A stretch of DNA of 64,000 nucleotides from the NCBI RefSeq assembly GCF_018691265.1, contig NW_024881261.1:24453374-24517373 (forward strand), in the 5' to 3' direction. The stretch's first letter is position 1. Each line of letters opens with the position of its first letter. A program made the position numbers and the translations under genes. Shown here piece after piece: positions 1 through 13,448 of this stretch. Origin of the DNA: Tyto alba (taxonomy: Eukaryota; Chordata; Aves; Strigiformes; Tytonidae). Below the pieces are notes generated by a model. The model had not been told where the DNA came from, ran no database searches, and saw only the letters and a list, made by a program, of their open reading frames with translations.

Positions 1-572
1 ATTTTGAAAGGTGAATTAATTTTGACGCTATTAAGATCTATTGCCATTTTTTAAACCTGTTTGCTCATCACCATTTTTTATTTTGGGCCTTAGGACAGGT
101 GAGTTTTACCAGCTTTTCAAGAAACTCTTGTTCACAGAGCAGATCTGAACTCGATACTCATTTGGAGTTTTTCACCAGTACATATTTAGCGTAGGCTGTG
201 TTTTCTTTTTAATTTGGTTAAGACTTTGTAAAATTGGATGCTGCCTGAAGGGAACTGTGCCTTATGGCTGTTTGTTACATTAAAACCATTATTGTAAAAA
301 TGCTCACTACAGTCCAAGCACATTAATTTTCAGACTCTCTTGTATTAGGAGCTGGGAAATATAAAATATTGAGTTGTAGGGTTACCATTTCAGAAGGATC
401 TTTAAAATGCATTATGCAAGTCAGAGCTGAACTTACAGGTTCTAGTAAGCTTAAAAATGAAATTTAATAAAAATGTTACAATTTTGAAAAAAATGAAATT
501 GAGACGATAAACCTGTAGGTGAATGCTAGCAAAGTCATATACATGCAAGAGGAGAAAAGTATGTTGCCTTCA

Positions 573-599
573 TTTTTTTTTTTTTTTTTTTTTTTTTTT
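573..599. repeat. poly(T) tract, 27 bases
   Basis: An uninterrupted run of T on the + strand. It is the longest homopolymer in the window. No LINE or SINE body is recognisable beside it, so it may be a simple microsatellite or the poly(A) tail of an eroded minus-strand retroelement. Confidence 0.95.
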
Positions 600-3500
600 G
601 TAGTAGCAGTATAACTAAATAGAATGTGTTGGTCACAGCTGTACCTCTAGATGTTAAACACAATAAAACTCTTCCAAGTGGCCTTGGCATTTATTTTTAA
701 CACTATGGCCAAATTTCTTTAACACCATCTTGGCTCCGTATAATATCTGTCCTCAGAATGCCTGCAATAATATTTTAGTCTGGGTTTGTGCTACTTTATT
801 TTCAGGCTTGTAGAAAAGGAAAATATTTGAGATACATATAGTTGTGAATTTATAATTAAAGTTTTAGGGGTCTGTGTTTGATAATAGGTATGTATCTGCA
901 TGTACATCAAATTTGGTTCTGAAAATGTAACAATTAGAAAGGAAGAAAATAACATGAAGTTCAGATCTGAGTTCTGGTAGATGTATTGGTTACAGTAGAC
1001 AAATGAGGAAAAAAAAGATTGAGAGGTTCAGGAAAGCTTTGTTTTCGGAAGTTGAAAACATTATTGATAATTAAAATTCCATTATTTCAAGATTTTTCTC
1101 ATTGAAATATATCCCCAGTTTGTTAATGTTCTGAAGTTATGGGGTTGGGAACTTAAGGGGGCATTCAAATCACCTTTCTCAGCAGGCTAATTTAGACATC
1201 CTGTATCACTATGCTCCATTGTAGTCAAAGGACAGAGAAGTGCTTTTTCAGAGTGAATTGAAGGTGGGTCTTTGTTTCTCAGTGAAGGTAGGGGGATTAG
1301 TTTGCTCGTTTGTCCTGGTAAGTTAAATGCCTAAATGTGCCTTTTTGTAACCAGATGGGAAAGAATACTTTTTTTAAAAAAAAATATTGTAAAATGGTGT
1401 GAAACTTCTAATTTAAACTGTGATTAAAGGATGGCTGATAGAATAATGATCTATTAGCTCCTACGTGCAGCTGGGTCACCTGAGCTTTGATCAGGACAGG
1501 GTGTGTTGGAGTAACTATGATACAGTGTCATCTAGAGGTTAGACCAATATGTTGTGGCTAAAAAATTCCATAAGGAGTTGAGTTTGGGGAGAAAGCTGCT
1601 GTCTTCTAAAAGTGGAAATTTTACCCAAGGTACAGTCAGCCTTTTGGACTGTCAGAAACCATCAGCTGTGATGCTCAGAGACTGGGGTGTGCGTATCTGG
1701 AGTGGCAGCTGCACCAGTTTGGTGGAAATATGCAGCTGTGCAGTGTGATAATTACTGCAGTTGGGGGTGCTTTTTCTGTCTGTCTGCATGATTGTGTGCA
1801 GCTGCCATTTTGAAGACGGTGGCTGGAATATTGACTACCCTTCCAGTAGATGAAATGTCTGTGAAGGACATATCAAAGTGTTTAAATGCATGATTTTGGT
1901 CATGTGCTACAGTTTGCTTTGACACCTACAATCTTGCTATAGATCGTCGCATGTTTTTATTCTTAGGTCCCTTTTTTGAAATAAGATCTTGAGCAGTGAT
2001 AAAGAGACTATTAAAATTTCAAAACTGTATCACAGTTTGGTAGGGGAGATATCTTGAACTTTGAAATAGTTCAGGACAGAAAATAGAGAAAGTGAAGTTG
2101 TGGTCCCTCTGGTTCTTTTGCCCACTTCCATAGCATATATGCTTCTCTTCTACTTAGTAGTTTAATACCAGGTGTGTAAATCTATAATACATGTACAGTA
2201 TGTTGTTCTAGTTGATTAGATGGTTTTAAATGGCCTTGTTTAAATTTTTTCAACTGTGTACCTTTGTCTTTTAATTTTACGTTTTTTATCCTTGGCTCCT
2301 AAAATGTGTTCTACATAAATTTTCACAAATACAAGCTTCATCAGTTAGGAAGAGCCAACTGGTGCTTATCAATCTTGCCTACGAAACACATGTTGGGAAA
2401 TATTATGTAAGCTGCTCACTGTGCTAGTTGCACATTTAAATTTACTAAATACTTCAGCAGCTGTGTATGAAATATAATATGCATCCTGTCTTAATGCATA
2501 AAGTACTAATAAAAGTTTGAACTCTACAAGCATGTCCCTTTGTGGGAAAATTTCTTTGACAAGTTGCTATCAAAGTAATATCTTGAGGGGGTCAAGGAAG
2601 AATATTTGAAAAATGCCATTTTCATGGCGACAGAAGTGGCTGGTGGTAAAAAAGATGAGGTAAGCTAAGGTTCACCAAAGGAACCATTCGGCAAACCTCA
2701 GGGGTAGCAACTGTGTCTCTCTCCCACCCCTCTCTGGCATGTCAGTAACATACACAAGGCAAAAATCACACATCTGTTAAACAGCATTCCCATTAGGTTA
2801 CATAGTTTCTGTTGCATCTGATTTAGTACTCTGAGTAAATAGTGAAGGGTTTTGTTTGTTTTTTTTCCTCCAAATAACTGGGGGTTAAATTGTGGTGTGG
2901 GTTTTTTTTTTGGGGGGGCTTTGCTTTGTTTTATTTTTATTTTTGTTGTTTTGTTTTAAAGTGAAGGAACAAAGTATCTAGAAGCTTTGAAAAGCTCAAG
3001 TATAGATATTATTTAAATATGCTCAGCAGATAAAAGTTTATTCAGTTCTAGCTGAAGTAGCATGATTTCTGGTCAGAGGAAAAACATGCAGTGTTATTTG
3101 TAGTGAAGAACGGTTTTGACTTTATGCAGCTATATTTCTTAATGGGCAAAATGATCTCAATTTACAAATGGATTGCATATTGGCCGAAGGTATATCTGTC
3201 TATGACAGGCAGATCCTTTTAACGAATGACCTGATTTCATTTTATGTAAGATTGAAAGTTGCATAAGAAGAGTTAGTGTCCTTTGACTTCTGAAAGATGT
3301 TCCTTTTAGAATTTCCTGGTAGCTCTGCTTTTTTTTCTCTGATATACAAGTATTTGCTATCAATAAAATGCTTATTAAGAGATGACAAATGGACATATCA
3401 AGGAGGTGTAGCAGCATTATGAAGAAACTGGAATTGAGCTAGACCCTTTTTCATTAACAAAAAAAGAGTCTGGTACTGTTTACTACAGAAAACATTGATT

Positions 3501-4986
3501 TGGAAGTAAATGTGTAAGATCACAACAGTTAAAATTTGTGGCTTAAAGACCGATAGAATGGTAAACTATAAAGAAAACTTGACAATTAAACCAAGTGACA
3601 TGATTCTGTTACTGAATAGTGTTACAGTATAGTCTGCTTGCTGTAAGACTCAAATGCAAACCCTGCATTTAGAAGGAGAATGTGGATGGACCCCACTGTA
3701 TCCTAATGAGAAGTGACTACCTGAAGGATTTAGCAGCGAAGTAGATAAATGGATGCAAGTCAGAGTGATAATATGACAAATAACCTAAGGCAGTCTCTGC
3801 ATATGTAAGCAAGAAAAACGAGTCAGCCATTCGATGTCTTGTATGTTTGAATGCAGCACTAGTGAGCTTGAGAATGTGTCTGGGGTTGATGCCTGCATTT
3901 TAAATGGATGCTGGAAAAAAAAGAGTTTTGGAGAGTATCATCAGGAAATGCTATAAGGAGTAGTGAAAATGTATTTTATCTGTTTATTTGAAATGAAAAT
4001 AAATTTGCCAGATTGATTGTAGTTGGTTGGTGACCAGAGTCTTTCCTCAGGAGGAGTAATTTATGGTTCTGCAGTTGACTGGAGCAAGGAACAAGAACAG
4101 AGGGCAAAGGGACAGTGGGAGCCTTCTGCAGTGTGAGCAGTTAGCCATTTGCAGAATTATCAAATGGACACTTGACTTCTAGCTGCTTACGTTATTTATG
4201 ACTGTCTTAAAAACCAATCAACCAAAAAAAAACCCCAAACCATAAAAACCAAATTCTACAAAAAACCCTTAGCAGTTAGATTTGTGGAATATTTTGAGAT
4301 GTAAAGAAATTTTTGCTCTGAGGCGGAACAAAAGTGAGGTCACTTAAAGGTTTTCCAAAGTGAGTGGCAGTGCAACCTGTAGCATGACTAGTAGTAAGTA
4401 GCCTGTGTGGGGGGGAGACGGGGTTCCTTTTTCCCACTGATTCAGACAGTGTAGGCAACCTATTCTGTCAAATTGCCTATTAGGTTAAGCTAACAGAAAG
4501 TTTAGTTCTCTCAAGCTCTCAGTTTCATGAGAGGTTGCCTATATGGACTGCAGAAATTTTCCAAAATAGCCCATTGTTAAAGTGTATCTTTTTTCTATAG
4601 AATGTTTTTGGTATTAATAGTTTTATTTGGTACAGGGAGAAACACTACAGGCAGTTTTAGTGTTTACATTGTCTGTATTCCTCACTGTCATGTTTTGTCA
4701 GATCCAAATTATAAAATCAATCTACAGTTTATGGTATCAAGTGCAATGATTTTGGATATGTAACAAGCCTGATCCGATATAATTTAAAGCCATGATATAA
4801 AGCAAAAGTTTTGTGTAATGTGCAGTTTACTGTAATAAACATGTAATAAATTTTTTAGAGAACTTTGCTGCTATCTTTGCCATATCTGAGGTCCCAGAAT
4901 CAACAAATATTACACTGCTTAATTATTTGCCACTTTGAAACAAAAACCCTACATTTTATGGCTATATTCTCAAAGAAGTAACTGCT

Positions 4987-5055
4987 TTCTTTTTTGTGTT
5001 TTTTTTTGTTTGTTTGTTTGTTTGTTTGTTTTTTGTTTTTGTTTGTTTGTTTTTT
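4987..5055 (+). repeat. (TTTG)n microsatellite acting as acceptor polypyrimidine tract
   Basis: From 4987 to 5055 the sequence is almost only T with regular G, mostly TTTG units with a few longer T runs. It ends directly at the CAAG acceptor of the 54-base ADK exon. No AG and no A at all occur from 4982 to 5056. The nearest good branch-point motif upstream is TAAC with its A at 4981, about 78 bases before the exon. So the repeat seems to fill the whole space between branch point and acceptor. Splicing use of this A is inferred; the repeat itself is read directly. Confidence 0.9.
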
Positions 5056-5059
5056 CAAG

Positions 5060-5113
5060 GTATGGGCTGAAGCCAAACGACCAAATTCTGGCAGAGGAGA
5101 AGCACAAAGAACT
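5060..5113 (+). CDS. ADK: Adenosine kinase, internal exon (exon 3 by human order)
   Basis: ADK phosphorylates adenosine to AMP with ATP and sets adenosine levels in cytosol and nucleus. It belongs to the PfkB/ribokinase family. This 54-base exon begins with the last base of a Lys or Arg codon and then reads YGLKPNDQILAEEKHKE, ending in CT of a Leu codon (phase 2 in, phase 2 out). Human ADK has YSLKPNDQILAEDKHKEL at residues 31-48, so only two changes are seen (Ser32 to Gly, Asp43 to Glu). Gln38 and Leu40, which lie near the adenosine pocket in human ADK, are kept. The acceptor is CAAG at 5056-5059 and the donor is GTAAGC from 5114. The next exon in the gene is the one at 51597. Identification is by recognition of the family sequence; phase and length agree with it. 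Confidence 0.96.
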
Positions 5114-8100
5114 GTAAGCTCTTTTATGGTGATATACATGCATGTTATATATATTTACTTTCTATGTACATACATATCTTATCAAAGACCTGAAGCAAAC
5201 ATTTTGTGTTCTTAAAAATAGCTTCTGCTTTTCAGTATTGTCTGCTGTAAATTACACAAGTTGTCTGAAAACTAATTGTTTCAAAAAAAGATTTTAAAAA
5301 CTTTTTTTCATTAAAATGTTCTAAAAATTAGTTTCTTAACTGCAGTTGGTACACGTGTAATTTAAATGTCTCGGTGTTCATTGTAGCTGATGTTTTATGT
5401 ATGACAGTGTTATACTGACAGCTACTGCCTGCTTGCAGTATGTCTGTATAAATGAAATGTTTGTTTATATCTGGCAGAAATGAAAAGGAAGATTTTTTTT
5501 TTTTTTCAGGTTCAGTGTTGACTCATTATTTTAATTTGCCTACTTGTGTGATATCATTCATGGCCATTCCCACCTTTGCAAATAGTCATCAGTGCAGTTC
5601 ATCTGTGTTGTGGACTGTAGCTAAGAGTCACCGGTGCTCTGTCAGTTATATTGAAATTTTGCTTGTTTTGGCTAATCTGATTTTTGTACCCTAAAACCTC
5701 TTGTTCCTGGCAAAAAAAATAAGATCCATTGTTGAATGGATCATTCTTTTGTCTTGCAGAAGTGGCCATGGGAAGCTTAATCAAACATTGCAATAAGAGC
5801 ATACTCAATTATTTTGTTCCCTCATTAAAGACATGCCCAAACCAAAGAAGCTTGAAGTTCAAATTTATTCTAATTTTTAGAGAGCTTTCCATATTAAGGC
5901 AAAATAACTTTTATTTTTTATGTTGGCATACCATGTACTAAAATACAAAGGCTGTACAATTAAATTGAAAGCAAATACTGGGTACTGTGCATAAGAATGT
6001 GTATGCTTATATTTGGAAGAGGCAAAGTAAAAAGACTGGTGGGTGTTGCCTGCGTATAGATATGGGTGTGGGGGGAGATTCTAAGTTTGTATGCTTGGTT
6101 TTGAAGCTTTTGGGGTGTTTTTGTTTTCAAATTACGGTAGCTTTTAAAAAAGATACTGAAGTTCAAGTTGCTGACTTTTGAACTGTATACATGCTTTGAA
6201 AGCAGAGGGGATTTATCAGAGCTTGGTATGCTTTCTGTGATGACTGATTAATTCAATCAACAGTTACTGTGTTAAACAAGAAAGAAGTACTCACGGAATA
6301 AAAGGTACACAATTGGAACATTCCAGCTCACTCGTATGTGTAAGCATAAAGGCAATACTATTTGCATACTAATACTAATATTACATAGAGGCAATACTAT
6401 AATACTTTTTACTTCAGAATTTAGTTTAAAAATTCTCTTACTCTTAAAGCTCTTCATTATGTCAAGTAATTGTCTCTTTTATTACTGCTGGTTTTAATTC
6501 CTGCACATTAATACCACTGGCTGAAGAGCTATACTCAGTGCATGAACTCAAGTTTTCTTCTTGCCTCATTCACTCGCTGTTCTCCATGAGCTGCCTCAGA
6601 AATGTTCTATGTGAATGTCCTCTTTGGCATCTCTCGAATTTATTCAGTGTCTTCTCTGTGATGATTAGTGGAATATTTATATAAAAGTTGTATTTCCAAA
6701 TAAGATACAGATTTTAGGATAGCTTTCACACTTCTTCCTTTCAGGATAGAGATAGTGGGGAATTTGGTCCCTTCTGTGTGCATCTGCATGCTTAGATATA
6801 AGAAAAATACTTTTTTCTATTCTGAACTTTCAGCTCTGGCACATAGTTGTCTGTTTGCATTATTACACTGGCGTTATTTTGCATTATTTCATAGTACCCC
6901 CAAAAGACTTAAGCAGTTTATTCATGTGTAGGACGAGGTAACTGAATCAGATTAATTAATATCTATAGGTGTCAGGTTTTCCCATGTTGAAAGTTTGGAT
7001 GTTTCTCAATGAGGTCATAGATTTCAAACAGTAAAAATGTGTTCTGGTGATGAAGATTTAATTCATTTGGAAAAAGAATTATTTGCTGAAAGCCTCGGTG
7101 ATTGAATTACTAGCCAAATACAATTTCCGTGTTCTTCCAGAGGATGGAAAATGACATTTGACTTATATTTGTACATTATGGTAATGTACCTGTGACATTA
7201 TAACTACTTGAGCTCTAGACAAAAGACAAGCAACAGCAGTTGTCTTTGATCGGTAGATAAGACTGGTTTTATGTAGAGAGCTCTCTCTAATGACAGGGCA
7301 CTTGTGGACAGCATAGTTATGATTAACCCATTAAATGTGTTAGAGCATTTAAAAAAATACGATCTGGAAGTATTGAAAGTACTAGCATGTTGGGAGGTTA
7401 AACATAAGTTAAATGACGTACAAGTCTGTATTTTGGACAGTACAAGGTGTACTTTGTACATAAGCTTTATTTGCACAATAGATACTGATTAAGCTGAACC
7501 TTTTGATGTGAGATATTTCAAGTAGTTTAAATGTACAAAAATCTTGTTTGAGCTGTTTATTTTAAGCATATTGCATATTAGTTACTGATATATTTACAGC
7601 ATAGTCACTTCTTAAACAGAGGGTTGAATTCCTTTAATTAAACAAAGAAAGAAAATTCAGTAAAACTACACTTTTACATGAATCAGCTGTAACAGAAACC
7701 TTTCTTAGGTTTTTCATTGTTATCACTACAGTAGCTCCTGAGATGATTTATATGCTGTTGGTTATAGTGGAAGAGTCTGAACGTGCTTTTGCCATTGACC
7801 TTGGTATCTTGAATGTTGCTGGATACTTGATCGGGAAAAACTCTCGTAGGTCAGTGTCATGTTGTTTCAGGAGAGGTCTTTGGAATTTGGTTCTAATATG
7901 CTGTGTGCTCTTCTTCTCAGACCGTATTAACTGTCTGGTACAGAACAGATTAAACAGTGTTGAACCTCAGAGCACTTTTGGTCCTTCAAGCTAAATTCTC
8001 TGATTTACCTTGCACATGGGTTGTTACACACCTAAGTATCCTTTCCTGGTATTTAGATAGGCTTTTGTATTTAAAATAAATGTCAATTCTAGGGAATGGT

Positions 8101-11100
8101 GCAAGACAATTTTGCACTAGGGTGTCACTGATTTGGTTATAAACTGCTTCTTAGGTTCAGTGCTTTTATAACTAAGGTGTTGTCCTGAACCTGTCCTAAT
8201 GTTTTCAAGTAAAATACAAAAGAAGTTACACTATATATTCCCATTCAGTGCCAAAATCCCACATGCTTAAAATACTTTATCTTACAGTCTTCAAAATGTC
8301 AGCAGCTTTTATAGTGACTTACCTAGTAAAGAAGACTTCTTTTGGCATTCTTCATGTAATAGTATCACAGTGGTTTCTCTGACTGTCAGATGTCCTTCAG
8401 TTTCTTAGAGATCACTTCTATGTAGCTGTTCTTCATAAACATGTAAATTTTGTTCAGTAATGAATGCCAGATCTGCAAAGGTAATTGGGGCAGCTACACA
8501 CTGACTTGGCTTGATCCTTTTGTCCTTGAATTGTAGTTATCTAAAGAGATACAGCCACTAAGACAGACTGGAGTTAGTTTACAGACATGGCATCGTACTT
8601 CTATTTTAAGAGCTAAGGTATGAAAGATGGCCTTTTTTTTTCCCTGCTTCCAATTCACTTTGGCTGTAGTAGCCTTTTAAAATTACATCTTTTCACTAGT
8701 GTATACTTTTTTATTCTAAAGGAATTTCTTAGCACCATAGTTGTAAGTTGGTGCATATATACATTCTTTGAAGAATTCAGCTGGTAATATCTACACGCCC
8801 CCACTGCATGGCCCCTCCAACCCCCCCCCAATGCCCCAATCAGCTTCTGAATGCACACAAGCTGGGGAGGTTACTGTCCTGCAGCTCAGCCAAGGAGTGG
8901 AATGTATGGAGATTCCTTAGTCTGCCTCCATGTAAAATTAACATTAAAATTTAAGCTTTCTGCAGCAAGTGATGATGTGTGATCTAAATTGTCTTGATAC
9001 TAAAGTAGAAACACTTAATTTTTTTATCTAATATCCAATACAGAGTCAATTTTTACTGTGTATAGTAGTGTTGGCAGAGGTATTGGGGATTTTAAGTAAT
9101 ATTTTCTTTTCCTAAAATATGGCCTGTAGCAAAATCTTGGTAGCTTGACTGGCTTGTATGAATAGGTGACTAAAATATATTCATTGTGAGTCTTAAAAGC
9201 TTTGTTTGGAGTTTAGTGGTACCACTGAGTCTGTAAGCAATGCTTCAGGACTCTTGTTTTAATAGAGCTTTGACTGCTGGTTGTACATTTTTATAAACTG
9301 TTTTGTTTAAGCAGTTTTGGCTGTGACTGAACGCTTAACTGTTTTTGAAGTTAGTTGAAGGAGAAAGTAGAAAATGTGGCAGCTATTTTGTGCCCCACAG
9401 CCACCTCTGCTTTCATAATGTATCTTTTTACAAGAGATAAAGGCAGTGAAGTGAGAAAGAAGATGATGACATACAAGCTTCCTTTCTCTTCAGTCAGCAG
9501 TTTGATGTGTTGCAGTCAGAAGGGAGAGCAGACATGCTCCTCTGCTGCAAGTTCGCTGAGAGGAATTTATTTAGGTATTTCATTCTTAGCTGCATACTTG
9601 CTATATGAATACCTTTTTCAGAGTGAAACTGAACAAGGGAGAGAGTGACTCTTAAGCTTGAGAACAGCTATTTGGGGCATTGATGCAGTTTTTAATTGTC
9701 TGTAACATCTGGTTTTTTTTTCTGTGTGTGTTCTGGTTCTGCTTAGCCAGGATGTATATAAGTGAGTATTGGAAGGGTGAATCTTGGAGGCATAGTAGGG
9801 CTGTTTAGGGATTACAGAGGTCCTGTATGATGCTTGGGAAAGAGAAGAGAAATTTACAGTAGGGGTTTAGAAGTAGTCTGGGTATGTTAGACAGCTAGAG
9901 GATGTGAAAGACATTTGAACCGCCTTACGGGAATGTTGTAGTGGAGTTTCCTTGTATTTGGAGGGGCTGTGGGATGTCACCATTTATAAAGTGACTTGGT
10001 GCCAAATACATTTAGTATGCAACCATGCTTTATTGATGGTCCAGGATGCAGTGAGAGACATAAGAATGCTGAGGACATAAAGAAGTGCAACTGTCTGTCT
10101 AATGCCGTTGGAAGCAACCAAGCTACAGTATTTTGTGCCACTAGAGGGTGTAGCTTATCTTCAGGAACACTTTCAAAAATCCTTTCCTATATCTTGCTTT
10201 TAGGATTCGTTGTCCTGTTGGTGTGTAGTCTCTCTAAAATACCTCTATTTTTTGTCCACCCTGTTTCCCCCAAAATCTAAAAATGAGGGTAGGAAATGGT
10301 TTTGGGAGGAAGTAAATCTTTTGTCAGCCTACTCAGCATACGCTGAAAACATAGATGACTTGTATGGTTGGGGTAATGCATGAACCTGTCACAGACGTCT
10401 GTCAAAGCTGTTAAGTTACTTTGTATAATATAACTCGCTTGTAATTACATTTGAGTGGATTAGTGTATAATATGAAATGTGATTTGGCAATGAAGTAATG
10501 TAGAAAACTGATACGGCAATGTCAAGGTGCTCAGCTTTTTAAGAAAGTTTATCAACTCTCATCTTCACACAACTTTATTTTGGATTTCCCCCTCATTTTT
10601 TTTTTAATCAAGCTACCATACTGGTCTGTTTCCTGTTGTAGAAGTTTGTATGAAAACTTCAGTTAAAATGTCTGCTGTGGAATTGATATTATTTCTATAA
10701 AATTTAATATTTTTAGAATTTCTACACACTGAAACTACTAAACTACTTTTTAATGAACAAATAGAAATTTAGAATGATCAGTCTCTTAAATTGCCCCCTT
10801 CTCCCAAAGCAAATATAAATCCTGTTGTATATGGATACTATTCTATGACACTGCTCATGTTCTAATCAAGCAATTCTTTAAGTAAACTTTCATTAAATGC
10901 TGGGGAATTCTGTGGAGTAAGAATCTAGATGATGTGCTGTGGATATTTGAAACCTATGAAAACGTAATGAAACAGACTGATGGTTGGGAAGAACTCTGTG
11001 CTGATCTGGAATGCATTTTGTTAATCCTGTTCCTTGGGTTGTTGGCTCCCTCTGTAGAAATTACTTTAAATTGCAGTTTGATTTTTCTAGAATTGTTTTA

Positions 11101-11349
11101 TCAATTCTCTGGTCTATATGTAAAGGCTTCACTCACGTGTATAAAAAGAATCATTTATGGTTAGGTAAAAAATTACTCCCTCTATTTTTCCCTTCAGTTT
11201 TCTACCTGCCCACCCCCCCCCCCAAATCTTATGAATACAGCACCAATGCAAATCAGTTTTACACAAATCATCTAATGAAATTATTGGTAGCAGGAAATCC
11301 TGTATTAAATTTTCAAAAATTAAGAATCTAAATTATAGCAGAAATGTGG

Positions 11350-11370
11350 TTTTTTTTTTTTTTTTTTTTT
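11350..11370. repeat. poly(T) tract, 21 bases
   Basis: Uninterrupted T run on the + strand followed by CTTCTTTG. No retroelement body was recognised next to it. Confidence 0.95.
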
Positions 11371-13421
11371 CTTCTTTGATGGAGGCAGTCTTGACATCTG
11401 CTTATATTTAAAATGAAAAATTACAAGTGTTAATTATAGTGCATAATTTAATTTTGCATCCTGGTATTGATGATATGAAATAAGTAATCTACAGGTTACT
11501 TATACAGGGTTGTAAACATATTGGATCAATATTTTTAAAATTGTGCTTATGTATCAATACAGTATTATGATTAGGCCTTCTGCATCTGTTTACATTGTTT
11601 TGTGTATGTAAGCAAAACTTTGTTACATAGCTTTATAGGCTCTGTTAGAACATTCTTTATTGTTAACCAGCTCTTGGAAATTTGCACTGATTCATTGCTA
11701 TATGACACAGTGGTTATCTGATATAGAAGAAAACTTCTGATAATAGCTAAGGTTGGTGGATAAGAGTAAGGCCTATGTTCCCCTGGGAAACTTGATTTTG
11801 TAGCCTGAGCCGCTTATCTGAGACTGTTGTGTTACACAACGCTTCCATGGTAGTGGGAAGGAGGAGAGCTAGAGGGGAAATAGGAGGATAGATGTGAAAG
11901 CCAGTGGAGGATCCGAAGTATTTTGTGACATACGCGAACCATAACCTGAAAGATCTAAACACAGCTGCTAGAGGATTGAAACTTAATTTGCTGAAATCAG
12001 GTTATGGAAGTTCCCAGTGTGAGATCTTTTGTTTTTTAGTAGCCGTGCTATTGTCCAACTTAATGTCATATATTTTTCTCCAAGAGATGTTTTTCAAGTA
12101 CCTGTGTCATCTACTTTCATTATTACTACCATATAGTAAGTGGTACAGCAGAAATATCAAAAGATCATCCAAAGGAAAGATGTTTTGGAATATTCCAAAC
12201 TGTAATTCCAGCTCAAATTTGAGAGCTTTTGGGAGCTCTCATAGTACTGGTTATTCTGTTAAATTGATCTTTCATAATGATTTCTTACAGTCGGAAAATT
12301 CATGCAGGAATAGATGGATCGACATGGGCCTGCCTGGTTCTTCTATGCAGTGAGCTAATGAGATGAGTTACTCTGTTGCTCCTTCTGATAGCAATTACTA
12401 TTACTTAGTATGTACTCTATATACTTTGTTTAAAGCAAGGAAATGCATTTTTGCTTTTTCTGCCTATTCCTGAAATCACCCTCAAGCACAGGCTGAGCAG
12501 ATAGCCCACAGCACTAAACTGAATACCCAGACTTAGAAGGTTCAAGTATTCTGAACTGCTGTAGAGGGTTTCAGCTTGTCACTCACCAAGCATTCATAGC
12601 AAAAGCTTCACAAACATGAAGTAATTGCACCCTCTTGTCTGCCTGGGGTTCATGTTTCAATAAATGCAGTTTGGGCTGTCAGTGAGGCATGATTGTCCAG
12701 AAGAAGACTTTCCCCTTGTCACTTCTCTTGACACTTTTTTTATTTTACAACGAATTTGAAAATGGTGTTAACTCTATTTTGCATTAACTCCAGATATGCA
12801 CAAAGTGTCATGCTAAAACAGTAGTGACATGACTGTGTGCAACCACTGACATATTAAAGACCAAGTTTTGAATATGCAGAATATTTTTTCCATAATGCTG
12901 TCACTGTATTGACTTCCTTCAGCTAGAGAAGGGGGTGCCTACTTACAGTAAGATGCAGTCTTAAACTGCGGAGCATGCAAAGTCTTCTGAGATCACTGTT
13001 TCTTAGTTAAGGTAGCTTGAAAGGTTTCTGCATCTTTGTTGCACAGATCTGCACAGCTGAGAATTGGAGAAAAGTCTGTCTTTTATTTATGTGTTATGCA
13101 ATGTAGCAGTAAACTTGAAATTTTCTAAAATTTATAAATGACTAATTGGTCATTTTATGAACTTGGAAGATACACCATCTGTCTTAGTGTCTCTTAGATA
13201 AGGTAAGTAAAGATATTGCTGTGGGATGGTTTTGAGCTGTCAGAGTAATTAATTTATGCAGCTCTTGCAGCTTGAAGTATTCTGAGAGATAGAATGAGAG
13301 TTAACTTAACATGGGGTTTTTATTCCGTTCTTTTACTGTACTTCTTACATGGTGTATTTTGCTCCTAGTCCTCTGGAAATAGCACTAGATGGAGAAATAA
13401 AGTTAATATCTACTCGAGTAT

Positions 13422-13448
13422 TTTATGAAATTATATTAATTTCATAAA
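13422..13448. repeat. perfect inverted repeat, 12-base arms
   Basis: The left arm TTTATGAAATTA (13422-13433) is the exact reverse complement of the right arm TAATTTCATAAA (13437-13448). The spacer is TAT. It is AT-rich, so a chance origin is possible in 64 kb, but the match is perfect. No function is assigned. Confidence 0.85.

Larger units (their letters stand above)
1..5059 (+). other. ADK: ADK intron, 3' portion
   Basis: This is AT-rich non-coding sequence before the first recognised exon. I searched it for the preceding ADK coding segment (the GMGNPLLD region of the N-terminus) and did not find it, so that exon lies upstream of the window. The stretch contains a 27-base poly(T) at 573-599, a T/G-rich stretch near 2850-2960 and a (TTTG)n tract at its 3' end. 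The short open frames here show no family resemblance. It is called intron only because it ends in an ADK splice acceptor. Confidence 0.85.

Noticed and set aside
5005..5055. Possibility that the TTTG repeat is the tail of a retroelement
   Set aside because: No LINE or SINE body adjoins it on either side; a simple microsatellite grown from the polypyrimidine tract is simpler.
4935..5117. A 60-codon protein starting at the ATG at 4935
   Set aside because: The upstream half is translation of the (TTTG)n intron tract; only the part from 5060 is coding, as an ADK exon.
9355..9648. A 97-codon open frame
   Set aside because: No homology recognised; no promoter, splice signal or repeat context to support a gene.
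11904..12353. A 149-codon open frame on the + strand
   Set aside because: It is the second-longest frame in the window, but codon content looks random (Ser/Leu/Asn-rich) and no motif or flanking gene structure supports it.
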